This document shows positions 18,046 to 26,040 of a DNA stretch of 64,000 nt, one piece after another. The position numbers and the translations under genes were made by a program. The DNA is from Saccharopolyspora rosea. GTDB taxonomy: Bacteria; Actinomycetota; Actinomycetes; Mycobacteriales; Pseudonocardiaceae. The stretch covers positions 3,720,001-3,784,000 of the forward strand of contig NZ_CP102826.1 in the NCBI RefSeq assembly GCF_025643595.1. Direction: 5' to 3'. The notes under the pieces were generated by a model, which saw only the letters and a list, made by a program, of their open reading frames with translations, searched no databases and was not told the origin of the DNA. The first letter of the stretch is position 1. Each line of letters starts with the position of its first letter.

Positions 18046-18328
18046 CCGAGCGACAGCGGACCTGGTGCGGTGGCTCGACGCCGCCTTCACCGACCGGGAC
18101 GTCGAGCGTCCGCTCACCTCGTGACCGACGACGTCAACCGGCCGGGATGCCGTCCGCGACCACTGATCGCCTCCAGCGGATCCACGTCGTCCCGCGCGGC
18201 GACGGCGCGATCCGTGCGAGCGGGCGGCCTTCTGCTCCACCCGACTTGCCCGTCCGCGCGAGCGGTGTCCACAGTGTCCCCTTCCCAGCCGCGGAAGAGT
18301 TCCACCACCATGACCACCCGACAAAGCC

Positions 18329-18667
18329 CTACTGGCGGTAGCGGGTTTCGAGCATCACGCAACCGGTGTCCGTCCGGTACGGGCCATGCCGCATACCGGG
18401 GCGGCGCATGGCGAACTCGCCCTCGCGGAACGTTCTACCGAGCGTGAGGTCGTGCAACTCCCCCTTGAGGAGGTAAACCTCCTCGACGTAGTCGTGCACG
18501 ATGACGCCCGCCGCCGACGTGTCGACGCCGGGCGCCCAACGCGCGAGGCGGGTCAGCATCTGCGGATCGCCGGAGTCGCGGCTGAGCACGCGCTCGGCGA
18601 CACCGGCCTGCTCGGTCGGCGTCCAATCCCCCGTGTCCGCGACGAAGAACTCGTATTCCACCTTCAC
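18329..18667 (-). CDS. Small cupin-domain protein
   Basis: 112 residues from a GTG (reading MKVEYEFFVADTGDW) with AGGTGA upstream. The two cupin motifs are condensed: HDYVEEVYLLKGELHDL (about 65-80) and the second with MRRPGMRHGPYRTDTG (about 90-103), giving the His/Glu set expected for one metal ion in a beta-barrel. It resembles anti-sigma ChrR-type cupins without the N-terminal zinc domain. It is divergent from the ferredoxin-like gene. Function could be a small dioxygenase, isomerase or sensor and is not resolved. Confidence 0.78.
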   Translation of the reverse strand: MKVEYEFFVADTGDWTPTEQAGVAERVLSRDSGDPQMLTRLARWAPGVDTSAAGVIVHDYVEEVYLLKGELHDLTLGRTFREGEFAMRRPGMRHGPYRTDTGCVMLETRYRQ

Positions 18668-18794
18668 TGCCTGTGCTCACCTCGCGCCGTTCCGCATCCG
18701 TCGCCAATCCCGAGCGCAGGTAGGGTACTGCCCTCGGCGGGCGAAGTCAGGGCGCGCGCCGAGGACTCCAGGCGATTGTCGACGACGCGCGGCG

Positions 18795-19115
18795 GTGGCG
18801 GCGGAGGATTCCTGGGCGTGGCCGGTGCCGGAGGCCCCCACGGCGTCCGGCTCGTTCGAAGTGGTGCTCACGCGCAGCGGAGTACGGCTGACGGTCCCCG
18901 AGCACGAGGCTCTGCTCGACGTCCTGGAGGCAGCGGGGATCGAACTCGACAACTCCTGCCGAGCCGGGATCTGCGGCACCTGCGCCGTCGGCGTCGTCTC
19001 GGGAGAGCCGGACCACCGCGACGACGTGCTGACCGACGAGGAGCGGGAACGCGGCACGATCATGCTGCCGTGCGTGTCGCGCTCCCACGGCCGCGTGCTG
19101 GTGCTCGACCTCTGA
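18795..19115 (+). CDS. Orphan [2Fe-2S] ferredoxin domain, perhaps a truncated VanB-type reductase
   Basis: About 106 residues from GTG 18795; start uncertain as no ribosome site is obvious. The cysteine pattern CRAGICGTC plus a distal MLPCVSRS is the plant-type [2Fe-2S] cluster. The ending DDVLTDEERERGTIMLPCVS then a short VLDL tail is that of the C-terminal domain of phthalate-dioxygenase/vanillate-demethylase reductases. Those proteins carry FMN- and NAD-binding domains of about 220 residues ahead of this module, and neither is present here. It is either a trimmed stand-alone ferredoxin for an oxygenase or the remnant of a longer reductase. Confidence 0.72.
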   Translation: MAAEDSWAWPVPEAPTASGSFEVVLTRSGVRLTVPEHEALLDVLEAAGIELDNSCRAGICGTCAVGVVSGEPDHRDDVLTDEERERGTIMLPCVSRSHGRVLVLDL

Positions 19116-19182
19116 GGCGCTCCATCCGGCGTCCAACGCCGCGGCCGGGCCGGGAACCCCGCGAGCGAGGCAGAATGTCTCC

Positions 19183-20094
19183 ATGAGCGAGCCCTCCTTC
19201 ACCCTCGTGCAGCTGCGCTACTTCGAGGCGGCGGCCAGGCACCTGAGCATGACCGCCGCTTCGAAGGAACTCGTGGTGTCGCAGTCGGCCGTGTCGACCG
19301 CGGTCGCGCAGCTGGAGAAGGAAATGGGCGTGCAGCTCCTGCTGCGCCACCACGCCCGCGGGCTCAGCCTGACCAGGGCCGGTGAGGCGTTCTACAAGAG
19401 GTTGCTGGGTTTCCTCGCGCACGGCACCGAACTGGTCGACGCCGCGCGGCAGTCCGGCACCGAGTTGGTCGGCACGCTGGCGGTCGGCTGCTTCGCCACG
19501 CTCGCGCCGTTCCGGCTGCCCGGCCTGCTGGCGGAGTTCGAGAGCCGGCACCCGCGGGTCCACGTGTCGCTGCGCGAAGGCGAACACCGCGCGCTCAAAG
19601 CGTCCCTGCGCTCGGGTGAGACCGAACTCGCCCTGCTGTACGGCTACGACCTGGACGACGACATCGACCGCGAGGTCGTGGGCACGGCGGCCCCGTACGC
19701 CCTCATCGCCGAGGACCACCGGCTCGCGCGGCGGAAGAACCGCAAGGTGTCGCTCCAGGACCTGGCCGACGAGCCCATGGTGCTGCTCGACCTGCCGCAC
19801 AGCCGCGAGTACCTGCAGTCGATCCTCAACGACGCGGGGGTGAAGCCGCAGGTCCGCCACCGCACCACCGGCTACGAGACCGTCCGCGCGCTCGTCGCGC
19901 ACGGCCACGGCTTCGCGCTGCTCAACCAGCGCCCGCCGGCCGACACCACCTACTCGGGTGCCCGAGCCGTACCGCTCGCCCTGACCGACGACGTCCCGCC
20001 GCTGGAGATCATCGTCGCGTCCATGCGCGGAGTCCGCCTCACCCGGCGGGCGCAGGAGTTCCGCGAGCTGTGCCGCACCCGCTACGCGCACTGA
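19183..20094 (+). CDS. LysR family transcriptional regulator
   Basis: 303 residues from MSEPSFTLVQLRYFEAAARH. The N-terminal helix-turn-helix (LSMTAASKELVVSQSAVSTAVAQLEKEMGVQLLLR, about 22-57) and the LTRAGEAFYKR linker are canonical; residues 90-300 form the periplasmic-binding-protein-like effector domain. It ends convergent with the FAD monooxygenase (83 bp gap). LysR proteins commonly control neighbouring catabolic genes, so the divergent monooxygenase/RidA control region at 21426-21928, which holds repeated TTTCAGAT motifs, is a plausible target. Confidence 0.92.
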   Translation: MSEPSFTLVQLRYFEAAARHLSMTAASKELVVSQSAVSTAVAQLEKEMGVQLLLRHHARGLSLTRAGEAFYKRLLGFLAHGTELVDAARQSGTELVGTLAVGCFATLAPFRLPGLLAEFESRHPRVHVSLREGEHRALKASLRSGETELALLYGYDLDDDIDREVVGTAAPYALIAEDHRLARRKNRKVSLQDLADEPMVLLDLPHSREYLQSILNDAGVKPQVRHRTTGYETVRALVAHGHGFALLNQRPPADTTYSGARAVPLALTDDVPPLEIIVASMRGVRLTRRAQEFRELCRTRYAH

Positions 20095-20177
20095 CGTGCT
20101 CGCCTCGGCTGGTTCATCGCCGAGTGCGGCCGACGGAGGACCGCCGCCTCCCCGGCCGCCGCGACCGATCGAACGGG

Positions 20178-21425
20178 TCAGGCTTGGTGGGCCAGGTAGC
20201 CGCGCTGGGTCGCGATGTGGTCGGCCACGAACTTGGCGTCGTGCCACACCCCCCAGATGAAACTCGATCCACGACGCGCCAGCCAGGGCAGTCCCAGGAA
20301 GTACACGCCCGGCTCGGAAGACACGCCGCGACGGTGCTTCGGCTTGCCGTTCTCGTCGAACGCGTCGACCTGCAACCAGTCGTAGTCGACGGCGAATCCG
20401 GTCGCCCAGACGATCGAGCGGACTCCGGCGGCGGCGAGATCGAGTTCGAGGACGGGATCGGTGACACAGGCGGGATCCGGCCCCAACACGCGCGCACTCG
20501 GCTCCTCCGGGAGGTCCAGCCCGTTGCGCGCGACGTACTCGTCGGCTTCGTCGAGCAGCGCGAGGTAGTTCGCATCTCCGCGGGCGATGTTGGCCCCGAG
20601 GTCGGACGCGAAGCGGAGCGTGCCGTTGTCGAACGAGCTGGTCATGCCGACGAGGTCGATGCCGAGTTCGGCGAGGGCGCGGAAGTCCACCGTGCGCCCG
20701 CCGCGCGCCCCGCTGACCGCGATGGTGACGTGTTCGGCCCCCGACGGAGGAGTTTCGGCGTCCCACTTGCCGAGGACTCCGAGCCACCAGCAGAAGTCGC
20801 GGTCGCGGTACCTGCGCGGAGGACGGTCGTGGGGCCCGACGGAGAGGTACACCTGCCGCCCCGACCGGCGGAGCTCTTCGGCGATCTGCACTCCCGACGA
20901 ACCGGCTCCGACCACCAGCACCGCGCCCTCCGGGAGTTGCTCCGGATTCCGGTAGTCGCTGGAGTGGATCTGCAGGGGGCCGGCGTCGCGCGGCACGATC
21001 GGCGGAATCACGGGCCGCTGGAACGGCCCGGTCGCGGCGATGACGAAGCGGGTGTCGATGGTTCCGTCCGAGGTCCGCACCCGAAAGCCGGGCCGTCCTT
21101 CGAGTTTGCGGACGGACGTCACCTCGACGCCGGTCCGGACCGGCGCGGCGATCTTCTCCGCGTACGCCTCGAAGTAGGCCACGATCTGGTCTTTCGAAGC
21201 GAACGCGTCGGGGGCCAGGTCGACGAACTCCAGACCGGGGAATCGGTCGTGCCACGCAGGGCCGTTCGCGACCAGCGAGTCCCACCGCTCCGAACGCCAG
21301 CGCTCGGCGATCCGGTTCCGCTCCACGACGAGGTGCGGCACGCCGCAGCCGCTCAGGTGCTCGCTCATCGCCAGACCGGCCTGACCCCCACCCACGACGA
21401 GGGCCTCAACCTCTTGGCTTGACAT
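20178..21425 (-). CDS. FAD/NAD(P)-dependent monooxygenase (class B flavoprotein monooxygenase-like)
   Basis: 415 residues from MSSQEVEALVVGGGQAGLAMSE. There are two dinucleotide-binding motifs: GGGQAGLAMSEHL for FAD near residue 12 and VVGAGSSGVQIAEELRRSG for NADPH near 170. WRSERWDSLVANGPAWHDRFPG and the ATGFAVDYDWL block near 345 (ATG motif) match flavin monooxygenases of the YUCCA/CzcO type. Such enzymes oxygenate soft nucleophiles such as amines and sulfur, or indole derivatives. It is transcribed away from the RidA operon, sharing a 503-bp control region, so the two transcripts probably respond to one inducer. Substrate unknown. Confidence 0.88.
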   Translation of the reverse strand: MSSQEVEALVVGGGQAGLAMSEHLSGCGVPHLVVERNRIAERWRSERWDSLVANGPAWHDRFPGLEFVDLAPDAFASKDQIVAYFEAYAEKIAAPVRTGVEVTSVRKLEGRPGFRVRTSDGTIDTRFVIAATGPFQRPVIPPIVPRDAGPLQIHSSDYRNPEQLPEGAVLVVGAGSSGVQIAEELRRSGRQVYLSVGPHDRPPRRYRDRDFCWWLGVLGKWDAETPPSGAEHVTIAVSGARGGRTVDFRALAELGIDLVGMTSSFDNGTLRFASDLGANIARGDANYLALLDEADEYVARNGLDLPEEPSARVLGPDPACVTDPVLELDLAAAGVRSIVWATGFAVDYDWLQVDAFDENGKPKHRRGVSSEPGVYFLGLPWLARRGSSFIWGVWHDAKFVADHIATQRGYLAHQA

Positions 21426-21928
21426 CCCAGACCTCCACTCCGGACCAGCGGGCGAACCTCCCGGTCCGTCTCCACGTCTCTGTGCGTCTCACCGGATCCT
21501 CACGGCCGTCCATGCCCGTGTCCAACAGATGTTTTTGGCCCAGGAGATCTGATTTTCAGATCCATGCAGGCTGCGCCGACTCCGGTGCCGCCCCGCTCGC
21601 GCTCCGCGCGGAGCTCTTCGCCGGATCTCGGGCGCGTGTCGGATTCCGCTTCCGCACCGCCGGAAGAGGGCGCGGGCCGCGCTCGCCACGGCGGCTGGTC
21701 GGACGAGCCGGGGAGGCGGCCCTGCTCCGCCGGCCGACCCGTCCCCGCCGGAAGCCGTAGTAATCAATATTTCAGATGCATTGGTACGGAAACATCTACT
21801 GGACAGAACTCCAGCGTCACCGTCACGCTGAGGCGGTGGCCCGCGCTCCGCGGGCCCGGACCTGGAACCGCGCTCGAAACGGTGCGCATCGCCGCCGATC
21901 CGCCCGAAAACCCCAGGAAGGCAACGAA
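21426..21928. promoter_or_regulatory. Divergent control region, monooxygenase / RidA operon
   Basis: 503 bp without a gene. It contains the perfect palindrome at 21546-21562 and a related half-site TATTTCAGATGCATTG at 21767-21782. Both sites share the string TTTCAGAT followed by C/G and CAT, about 220 bp apart. The half-site lies at the centre of a short AT-rich stretch (TAATCAATATTTCAG), which is a plausible promoter for the plus-strand operon. Confidence 0.5.
21546..21562. promoter_or_regulatory. Palindrome GATCTGATTTTCAGATC
   Basis: Perfect 7-bp arms (GATCTGA/TCAGATC) around TTT, 121 bp upstream of the monooxygenase start. The right arm recurs as TTTCAGATGCAT near 21770. Candidate binding site for the LysR regulator encoded at 19183 or another dimeric regulator. 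Confidence 0.5.
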
Positions 21929-22351
21929 GTGACTGTCCACCGTCGCATCCGCCCGTTCAACACGCGCGACACCTACCCCGAGCAGAACCTCGACAACGAC
22001 CTGTGCCAGGCCGTCGTCGCCAACGGCACCGTCTACGTGCGCGGCCAGATCGGCCAGGACCTCGACACCAGCGAGTCCGTCGGCATCGGCGACGCCGCGG
22101 CGCAAGCCGAACAGGCGATGGCCAACATCAACATGCTGCTGGAAGAAGCGGGCAGCCGGATGGAGCACCTGGTCAAGCTCACCATCTACCTGATCGACCC
22201 GCGCTACCGCGAGGCCGTCTACCGCACCGTCGGGCGCTGGACCAAGGGCGTGCACCCGATCTCGACCGGCGTGGTGGTGTCCGCGCTCGCGCGGCCGGAA
22301 TGGCTGTGCGAGATCGACGCCATCGCCGTGATCCCGGAGGAGGAGAAGTGA
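21929..22351 (+). CDS. RidA (YjgF/YER057c/UK114) family protein
   Basis: 140 residues from GTG 21929 with AGGAAGG 8 nt upstream. NGTVYVRGQIGQDLDT, AAAQAEQAMANINMLLEEAGS and the DPRYREAVYRTVGRWTKGVHP stretch followed by STGVVVSALARPEWLCEIDAIAV are the RidA core. RidA trimers hydrolyse reactive enamine/imine intermediates or related amino compounds. The RidA-typical C-terminal arginine is replaced in the local sequence by SALARP, so deaminase activity is plausible but not certain. First gene of a coupled trio: its TGA overlaps the GTG of the DUF1028 gene. Confidence 0.92.
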   Translation: MTVHRRIRPFNTRDTYPEQNLDNDLCQAVVANGTVYVRGQIGQDLDTSESVGIGDAAAQAEQAMANINMLLEEAGSRMEHLVKLTIYLIDPRYREAVYRTVGRWTKGVHPISTGVVVSALARPEWLCEIDAIAVIPEEEK

Positions 22352-23025
22352 CCTTTTCGATCGTGGCCCGCGATGCTTCCGGCGGCAGCGTGCGGTTCGG
22401 CATCGCGGCCAGCTCGTCCAGTCCCGCCGTCGTCGCCCGCGTCGCGCACCTGCGCCCGGGCGTCGGCGCGGCGGCCTCGCAGAACGTCACCGACCCCCGG
22501 CTCGGCGGCCGTCTCCTGGACGGCCTCGTCGAGCACGGCGATCCCGAGCGGGCGCTCGCCGGGGTCACCGCCGCCACGCCCGACATCGAGTACCGGCAGC
22601 TCACCGTGCTCGGCCGCACCGGCCCCGGCTTCGCCTACAGCGGCGCCCGAACGCTGGGCAAGCACGGTTCCGCGACGGCGGACGGTGTGGTGGCGGCGGG
22701 CAACATGCTGGCCGGCGACCACATCCCGCAGTCCATCGTGGACGCGTTCGCCTCCTCCACCGGCGAGCTGGAGCAGCGGCTGGTCACCGCGTTGCAGGCC
22801 GGCCTGACCGCCGGCGGCGAGGAGGGCCCGGTCCACTCCGCGGGCGTCGTCGTGGTGTCCGATGTGGACTGGCGGATCACGGACCTGCGGGTGGACTGGG
22901 CGGACGACCCCGTCGACCGGCTCGCCGAGCTGCTCGACGTGTGGCTCCCGCAGCGCGACGACTACGTCACCCGGGGCCTCGACCCCGCCTCGGCGCCGTC
23001 CTACGGCGTGCCGGGAGACGAGTGA
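22348..23025 (+). CDS. DUF1028 family Ntn-type hydrolase
   Basis: 225 residues from GTG 22348, overlapping the RidA stop (GTGA), with GGAGGAGAA upstream. The start TFSIVARDASGGSVRFGIAASSSSPAVVARV and the middle VAAGNMLAGDHIPQSIVDAF are the DUF1028 family core. The family resembles N-terminal-nucleophile hydrolases and is recurrently found beside RidA and M20 peptidases in amide or cyclic-imide catabolism. Its biochemical reaction is not established. It is coupled to the next gene through ATG/TGA overlap at 23025, so the three proteins are probably made in balanced amounts. Confidence 0.88.
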   Translation: MTFSIVARDASGGSVRFGIAASSSSPAVVARVAHLRPGVGAAASQNVTDPRLGGRLLDGLVEHGDPERALAGVTAATPDIEYRQLTVLGRTGPGFAYSGARTLGKHGSATADGVVAAGNMLAGDHIPQSIVDAFASSTGELEQRLVTALQAGLTAGGEEGPVHSAGVVVVSDVDWRITDLRVDWADDPVDRLAELLDVWLPQRDDYVTRGLDPASAPSYGVPGDE

Positions 23026-24155
23026 TGGCGGCGCTGAAGAACGCGGCCCGCACCGAGGTCGACCGGCACGCCGACGAGCTGATCCGACTGTCGGAACGGC
23101 TGCACGCCGACCCCGAGACGGCGTGGGAGGAGCACCGCGCCGCCGCGGCGGTACCGGAACTGCTCGACCGCGCCGGGTTCTCCGTCACGTCGAACTACCT
23201 CGGCCTGGACACGGCGTTCCACGCGAGCTTCGGCAGCGGCCCCACGCGGATCGCGCTGTGCGCCGAGTACGACGCGCTGCCCGGCCTCGGGCACGCCTGC
23301 GGCCACAACCTCATCGCGGCCAGTTCCATCGGCGCCGCACTGGGGTTGGCCGCGGTCGCCGACGACGCCGGGGTGCTCGTCGAGGTCTACGGCACCCCGG
23401 CCGAGGAGGGCGGCGGCGGGAAGATCGAGATGCTCGACCGCGGCGCGTTCGAGGGCGTCGACCTCGCGATGATGGTGCACCCGGCACCCGTCGACGTCGC
23501 CGAGGCCCGGCCGTTCGCCGTGAGCCATTCGAAGATCTCCTACACCGGCAAGTCCGCGCACGCCGCCGCCTACCCGGAAGCCGGGATCAACGCCGCCGAC
23601 GCGTTCACCGTCGCCCAGGTCGCGATCGGCCTGCTCCGCCAGCACATCCCCTCGTCGGCGCGGGTGCACGGCGTCGTGACGCACGCCGGCGACGCCCCGA
23701 ACGCGGTCCCCGAGCACGCCACCGGCCGCTGGTACGTGCGCGCCGAGACGCTCGCGGAGCTGGCCGAGCTGGAGCCGCGCGTGCTGCGCGCCTTCGAAGC
23801 CGGTGCGCTGGCCACCGGTTGCGAGCTGACCGTGGAGCCGGAGAGCAAGCCGTACGCCGAGTTCCGCGCGGACGAGACGGCGCTGGCGGCCTACCGCGCC
23901 AACGCACTCGAACTCGGCCGCGAGTTCGCTCCGGACGGCACGGCGTCCCGCATGAACCGCGCCTCCACCGACATGGGCAACGTCTCGCAGGTCGTGCCCG
24001 CCATCCACCCCTACATCGGCATCGGGTCCCTGCCTGCGATCAACCACCAGCGCGAGTTCGCCGCGCACTGCGTCGGCGGCACCGCGCAACGAGCGCTGCT
24101 CGACGGCGCGGTCGCACTGGCGTGGACCGGAGTGGACCGGGCGGTCGCCTCCTGA
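23025..24155 (+). CDS. M20 family metallo-amidohydrolase
   Basis: 376 residues from ATG 23025, which overlaps the previous stop by one base. Metal-site motifs are visible: AEYDALPGLGHACGHN near residue 83 (Asp and His ligands), the catalytic/ligand acidic pair in GTPAEEGGGGKIEM near 122, and HPAP near 148. Dimerisation-domain sequence TGKSAHAAAYPEAGINAADA follows. These are the features of amidohydrolases that deacylate N-acyl amino acids or p-aminobenzoyl-glutamate. With RidA and DUF1028 in the same operon and an aspartase next, release of an amino acid from an N-acyl or carbamoyl compound is a reasonable role, not proven. Confidence 0.92.
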   Translation: MAALKNAARTEVDRHADELIRLSERLHADPETAWEEHRAAAAVPELLDRAGFSVTSNYLGLDTAFHASFGSGPTRIALCAEYDALPGLGHACGHNLIAASSIGAALGLAAVADDAGVLVEVYGTPAEEGGGGKIEMLDRGAFEGVDLAMMVHPAPVDVAEARPFAVSHSKISYTGKSAHAAAYPEAGINAADAFTVAQVAIGLLRQHIPSSARVHGVVTHAGDAPNAVPEHATGRWYVRAETLAELAELEPRVLRAFEAGALATGCELTVEPESKPYAEFRADETALAAYRANALELGREFAPDGTASRMNRASTDMGNVSQVVPAIHPYIGIGSLPAINHQREFAAHCVGGTAQRALLDGAVALAWTGVDRAVAS

Positions 24156-24186
24156 CCGCCCCAGTTCCGCCGCACGCTCACAACCT

Positions 24187-24419
24187 GAGTGCGTGTCTTC
24201 GAACTCGTTTTGGGTGGCGGTGCCGGTGGCGGAACCTCAGCGGCCGTCTCGACTGCGGAAGCCCCTCCTGATGTATGCCCAATACACGGCGTCGGGGCTG
24301 TCCTCGCGAGACGACCGCTGAGAACCCGCGGCGGTGCGGGCTGCGAGACCACTCACCGAAAGAGAAAGCGGCTCGCGCCGCTTGCGCGGGTTCCGGGAGC
24401 CGAGTTCAAAGACAGGCTC
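24187..24419 (+). repeat. MITE-like intergenic repeat, copy 1
   Basis: About 233 bp with imperfect terminal inverted repeats: GAGTGCGTGTCTTCGAACTC at the left and the complement of GAGTTCAAAGACAGGCTC at the right. It shares three blocks with copy 2: GTGGCGGTGCCGGTGGCGGA continuing into ACCTCAGCGGCC, GAGAACCCGCGGCGGTGC, and GAGACCACTCACCGAAAGAG leading into a hairpin (AAGCGGC/GCCGCTT, 24366-24383). It lies between the M20 and aspartase genes. No transposase is encoded. Confidence 0.75.
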
Positions 24420-24456
24420 TGACCTGACAAGCCGTACCTCTCCGGGAAGGACAACG

Positions 24457-25866
24457 ATGTCCCACACCCCGACGCGCACCGAGCACGACATGCTCGGCGA
24501 GATCAGCGTGCCAGCGGACGCCTACTACGGCGCCCACACCGCACGCGCCTTGGTCAACTTCCCCATCACGCGGGAGACCCTCGCCGACCGACCTCACCTG
24601 GTCGCGGCGCTGGCGGCGGTCAAGCAGGCCGCGGCCACCGCCAACGCGCAGGTCGGCGCCCTCGACCGCGGCAGAGCCGACGCCATTGTGCAAGCCTGCA
24701 CCGAGATCAGGAACGGCCGGCTGCGCGACCAGTTCGTCGTCGATCTGGTCCAGGGCGGCGCCGGTACCTCGACGAACATGAACGCCAACGAGGTCATCGC
24801 CAACCGCGCCCTGGAACTGCTCGGCCACGACCGCGGAGACCACCGCGCGCTGCACCCGCTCGATCACGTCAACCTGGGCCAGAGCACCAACGACGTCTAC
24901 CCCACCGCGGTCAAACTCGCCCTCGACAGCCACCTCGCCGAACTGCTCGCGGCGCTCGCCGGCCTGCGGGAAGCCTTCTCCGCCAAGGCGGTCGAATTCG
25001 CCGACATCCTCAAGATGGGCCGCACCCAGCTGCAGGACGCGGTGCCGATGACCCTCGGCCAGGAGTTCGGCGCGTTCGCCGCCACGCTCGGCGAGGACGA
25101 GCAGCGGCTCGCCGAGGTCCGGCTGTTGCTGCACGAGCTCAACCTCGGCGGCACGGCGATCGGCACCGGTCTCAACGCCCGCCCCGGATACCGCGAGCTC
25201 GCCGTGGCGCACCTGCGCGAGCTGACCGGTATCCCGACCCTCGTCTCCGCACCCGACCTCATCGAGGCCACCCAGGACGTCGGCGTGTTCGTCCAGCTGT
25301 CCGGCGTCCTGAAACGGGTCGCGGTCAAGCTGTCGAAGATCTGCAACGACCTGAGACTGCTCTCGTCGGGTCCGCAGGCCGGGCTCGGCGAGATCACCCT
25401 GCCCGCCCGGCAGGCCGGTTCGTCGATCATGCCCGGCAAGGTCAACCCCGTCATCCCCGAGGTCGTCAACCAGGTCGCCTTCGAGATCATCGGCAACGAC
25501 GTCACCGTCACTCTCGCCGCCGAAGGCGGGCAGTTGCAGCTCAACGCCTTCGAGCCGATCATCGCGCGGGCCCTGACCGCCGGCCTCGACCACCTCACCG
25601 CCGGGATCGGCGTGCTCACCGAACACTGCGTCCGCGGGATCACCGCCCGCCGCGAACACCTGGCGGGCATCGTCGCCGGCTCCGCGGGCCTGGTGACCGC
25701 GCTGAGTCCCGTGCTCGGCTACGAGGCCGCGTGCACCATCGCGCTGGAGGCGCACCGCACCGGCCGGCCCGCGCTGGACCTGGTGCGGGAACGGCACCTG
25801 CTGACCGACGAGCAACTCGGCGCGCTGACCACTCCCGAGGCCCTCACAGGTGGGCCCGCCTCTTGA
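24457..25866 (+). CDS. aspA: Aspartate ammonia-lyase (fumarase/aspartase superfamily)
   Basis: 469 residues from MSHTPTRTEHDMLGEISVP. Characteristic segments: PADAYYGAHTARAL near residue 22, GAGTSTNMNANEVIANRA near 105, LGQSTNDVYPTA near 145 and the flexible catalytic loop GSSIMPGKVNPVIPE near 320. These residues fit aspartase (L-aspartate to fumarate and ammonia) better than fumarase C, though the two are hard to separate by eye. The gene follows the repeat element and the amidohydrolase operon, and precedes an MFS carrier. A role in disposing of aspartate released by the upstream hydrolases fits the context. Fumarase remains the alternative. Confidence 0.85.
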   Translation: MSHTPTRTEHDMLGEISVPADAYYGAHTARALVNFPITRETLADRPHLVAALAAVKQAAATANAQVGALDRGRADAIVQACTEIRNGRLRDQFVVDLVQGGAGTSTNMNANEVIANRALELLGHDRGDHRALHPLDHVNLGQSTNDVYPTAVKLALDSHLAELLAALAGLREAFSAKAVEFADILKMGRTQLQDAVPMTLGQEFGAFAATLGEDEQRLAEVRLLLHELNLGGTAIGTGLNARPGYRELAVAHLRELTGIPTLVSAPDLIEATQDVGVFVQLSGVLKRVAVKLSKICNDLRLLSSGPQAGLGEITLPARQAGSSIMPGKVNPVIPEVVNQVAFEIIGNDVTVTLAAEGGQLQLNAFEPIIARALTAGLDHLTAGIGVLTEHCVRGITARREHLAGIVAGSAGLVTALSPVLGYEAACTIALEAHRTGRPALDLVRERHLLTDEQLGALTTPEALTGGPAS

Positions 25867-25881
25867 CCGGCCGCCCGGGCT

Positions 25882-25925
25882 GCGGTGAAGTTGCCGTTTC
25901 ACCGCGGTCAGGACCGCGTTTCGGT
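25882..25925 (+). terminator. Tandem hairpins after the aspartase gene
   Basis: GCGGTGAA/TTCACCGC (25882-25905) forms an 8-bp stem. It is followed at once by GCGGTC-AG-GACCGC and a further CGGTCC repeat, then a short T-containing tail. The position, 15 bp after the stop, fits a factor-independent terminator of actinomycete type without a long U-tract. Confidence 0.45.
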
Positions 25926-26040
25926 CCTGCTCAGCGGCACTGCATAGATCCTTCCGATGCACTGCTTCGATTATTTCTTCTTGTTAGATGCCATGGACCG
26001 CTCCTAGCGTCCTCACGAAATCCGGTCCAAGGAGGCCCTC

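Noticed and set aside
18058..18123. Short frame reading LVRWLDAAFTDRDVERPLTS after the alpha/beta hydrolase
   Set aside because: It looks like the tail of some protein, but it is too short to assign to any family or to call a pseudogene.
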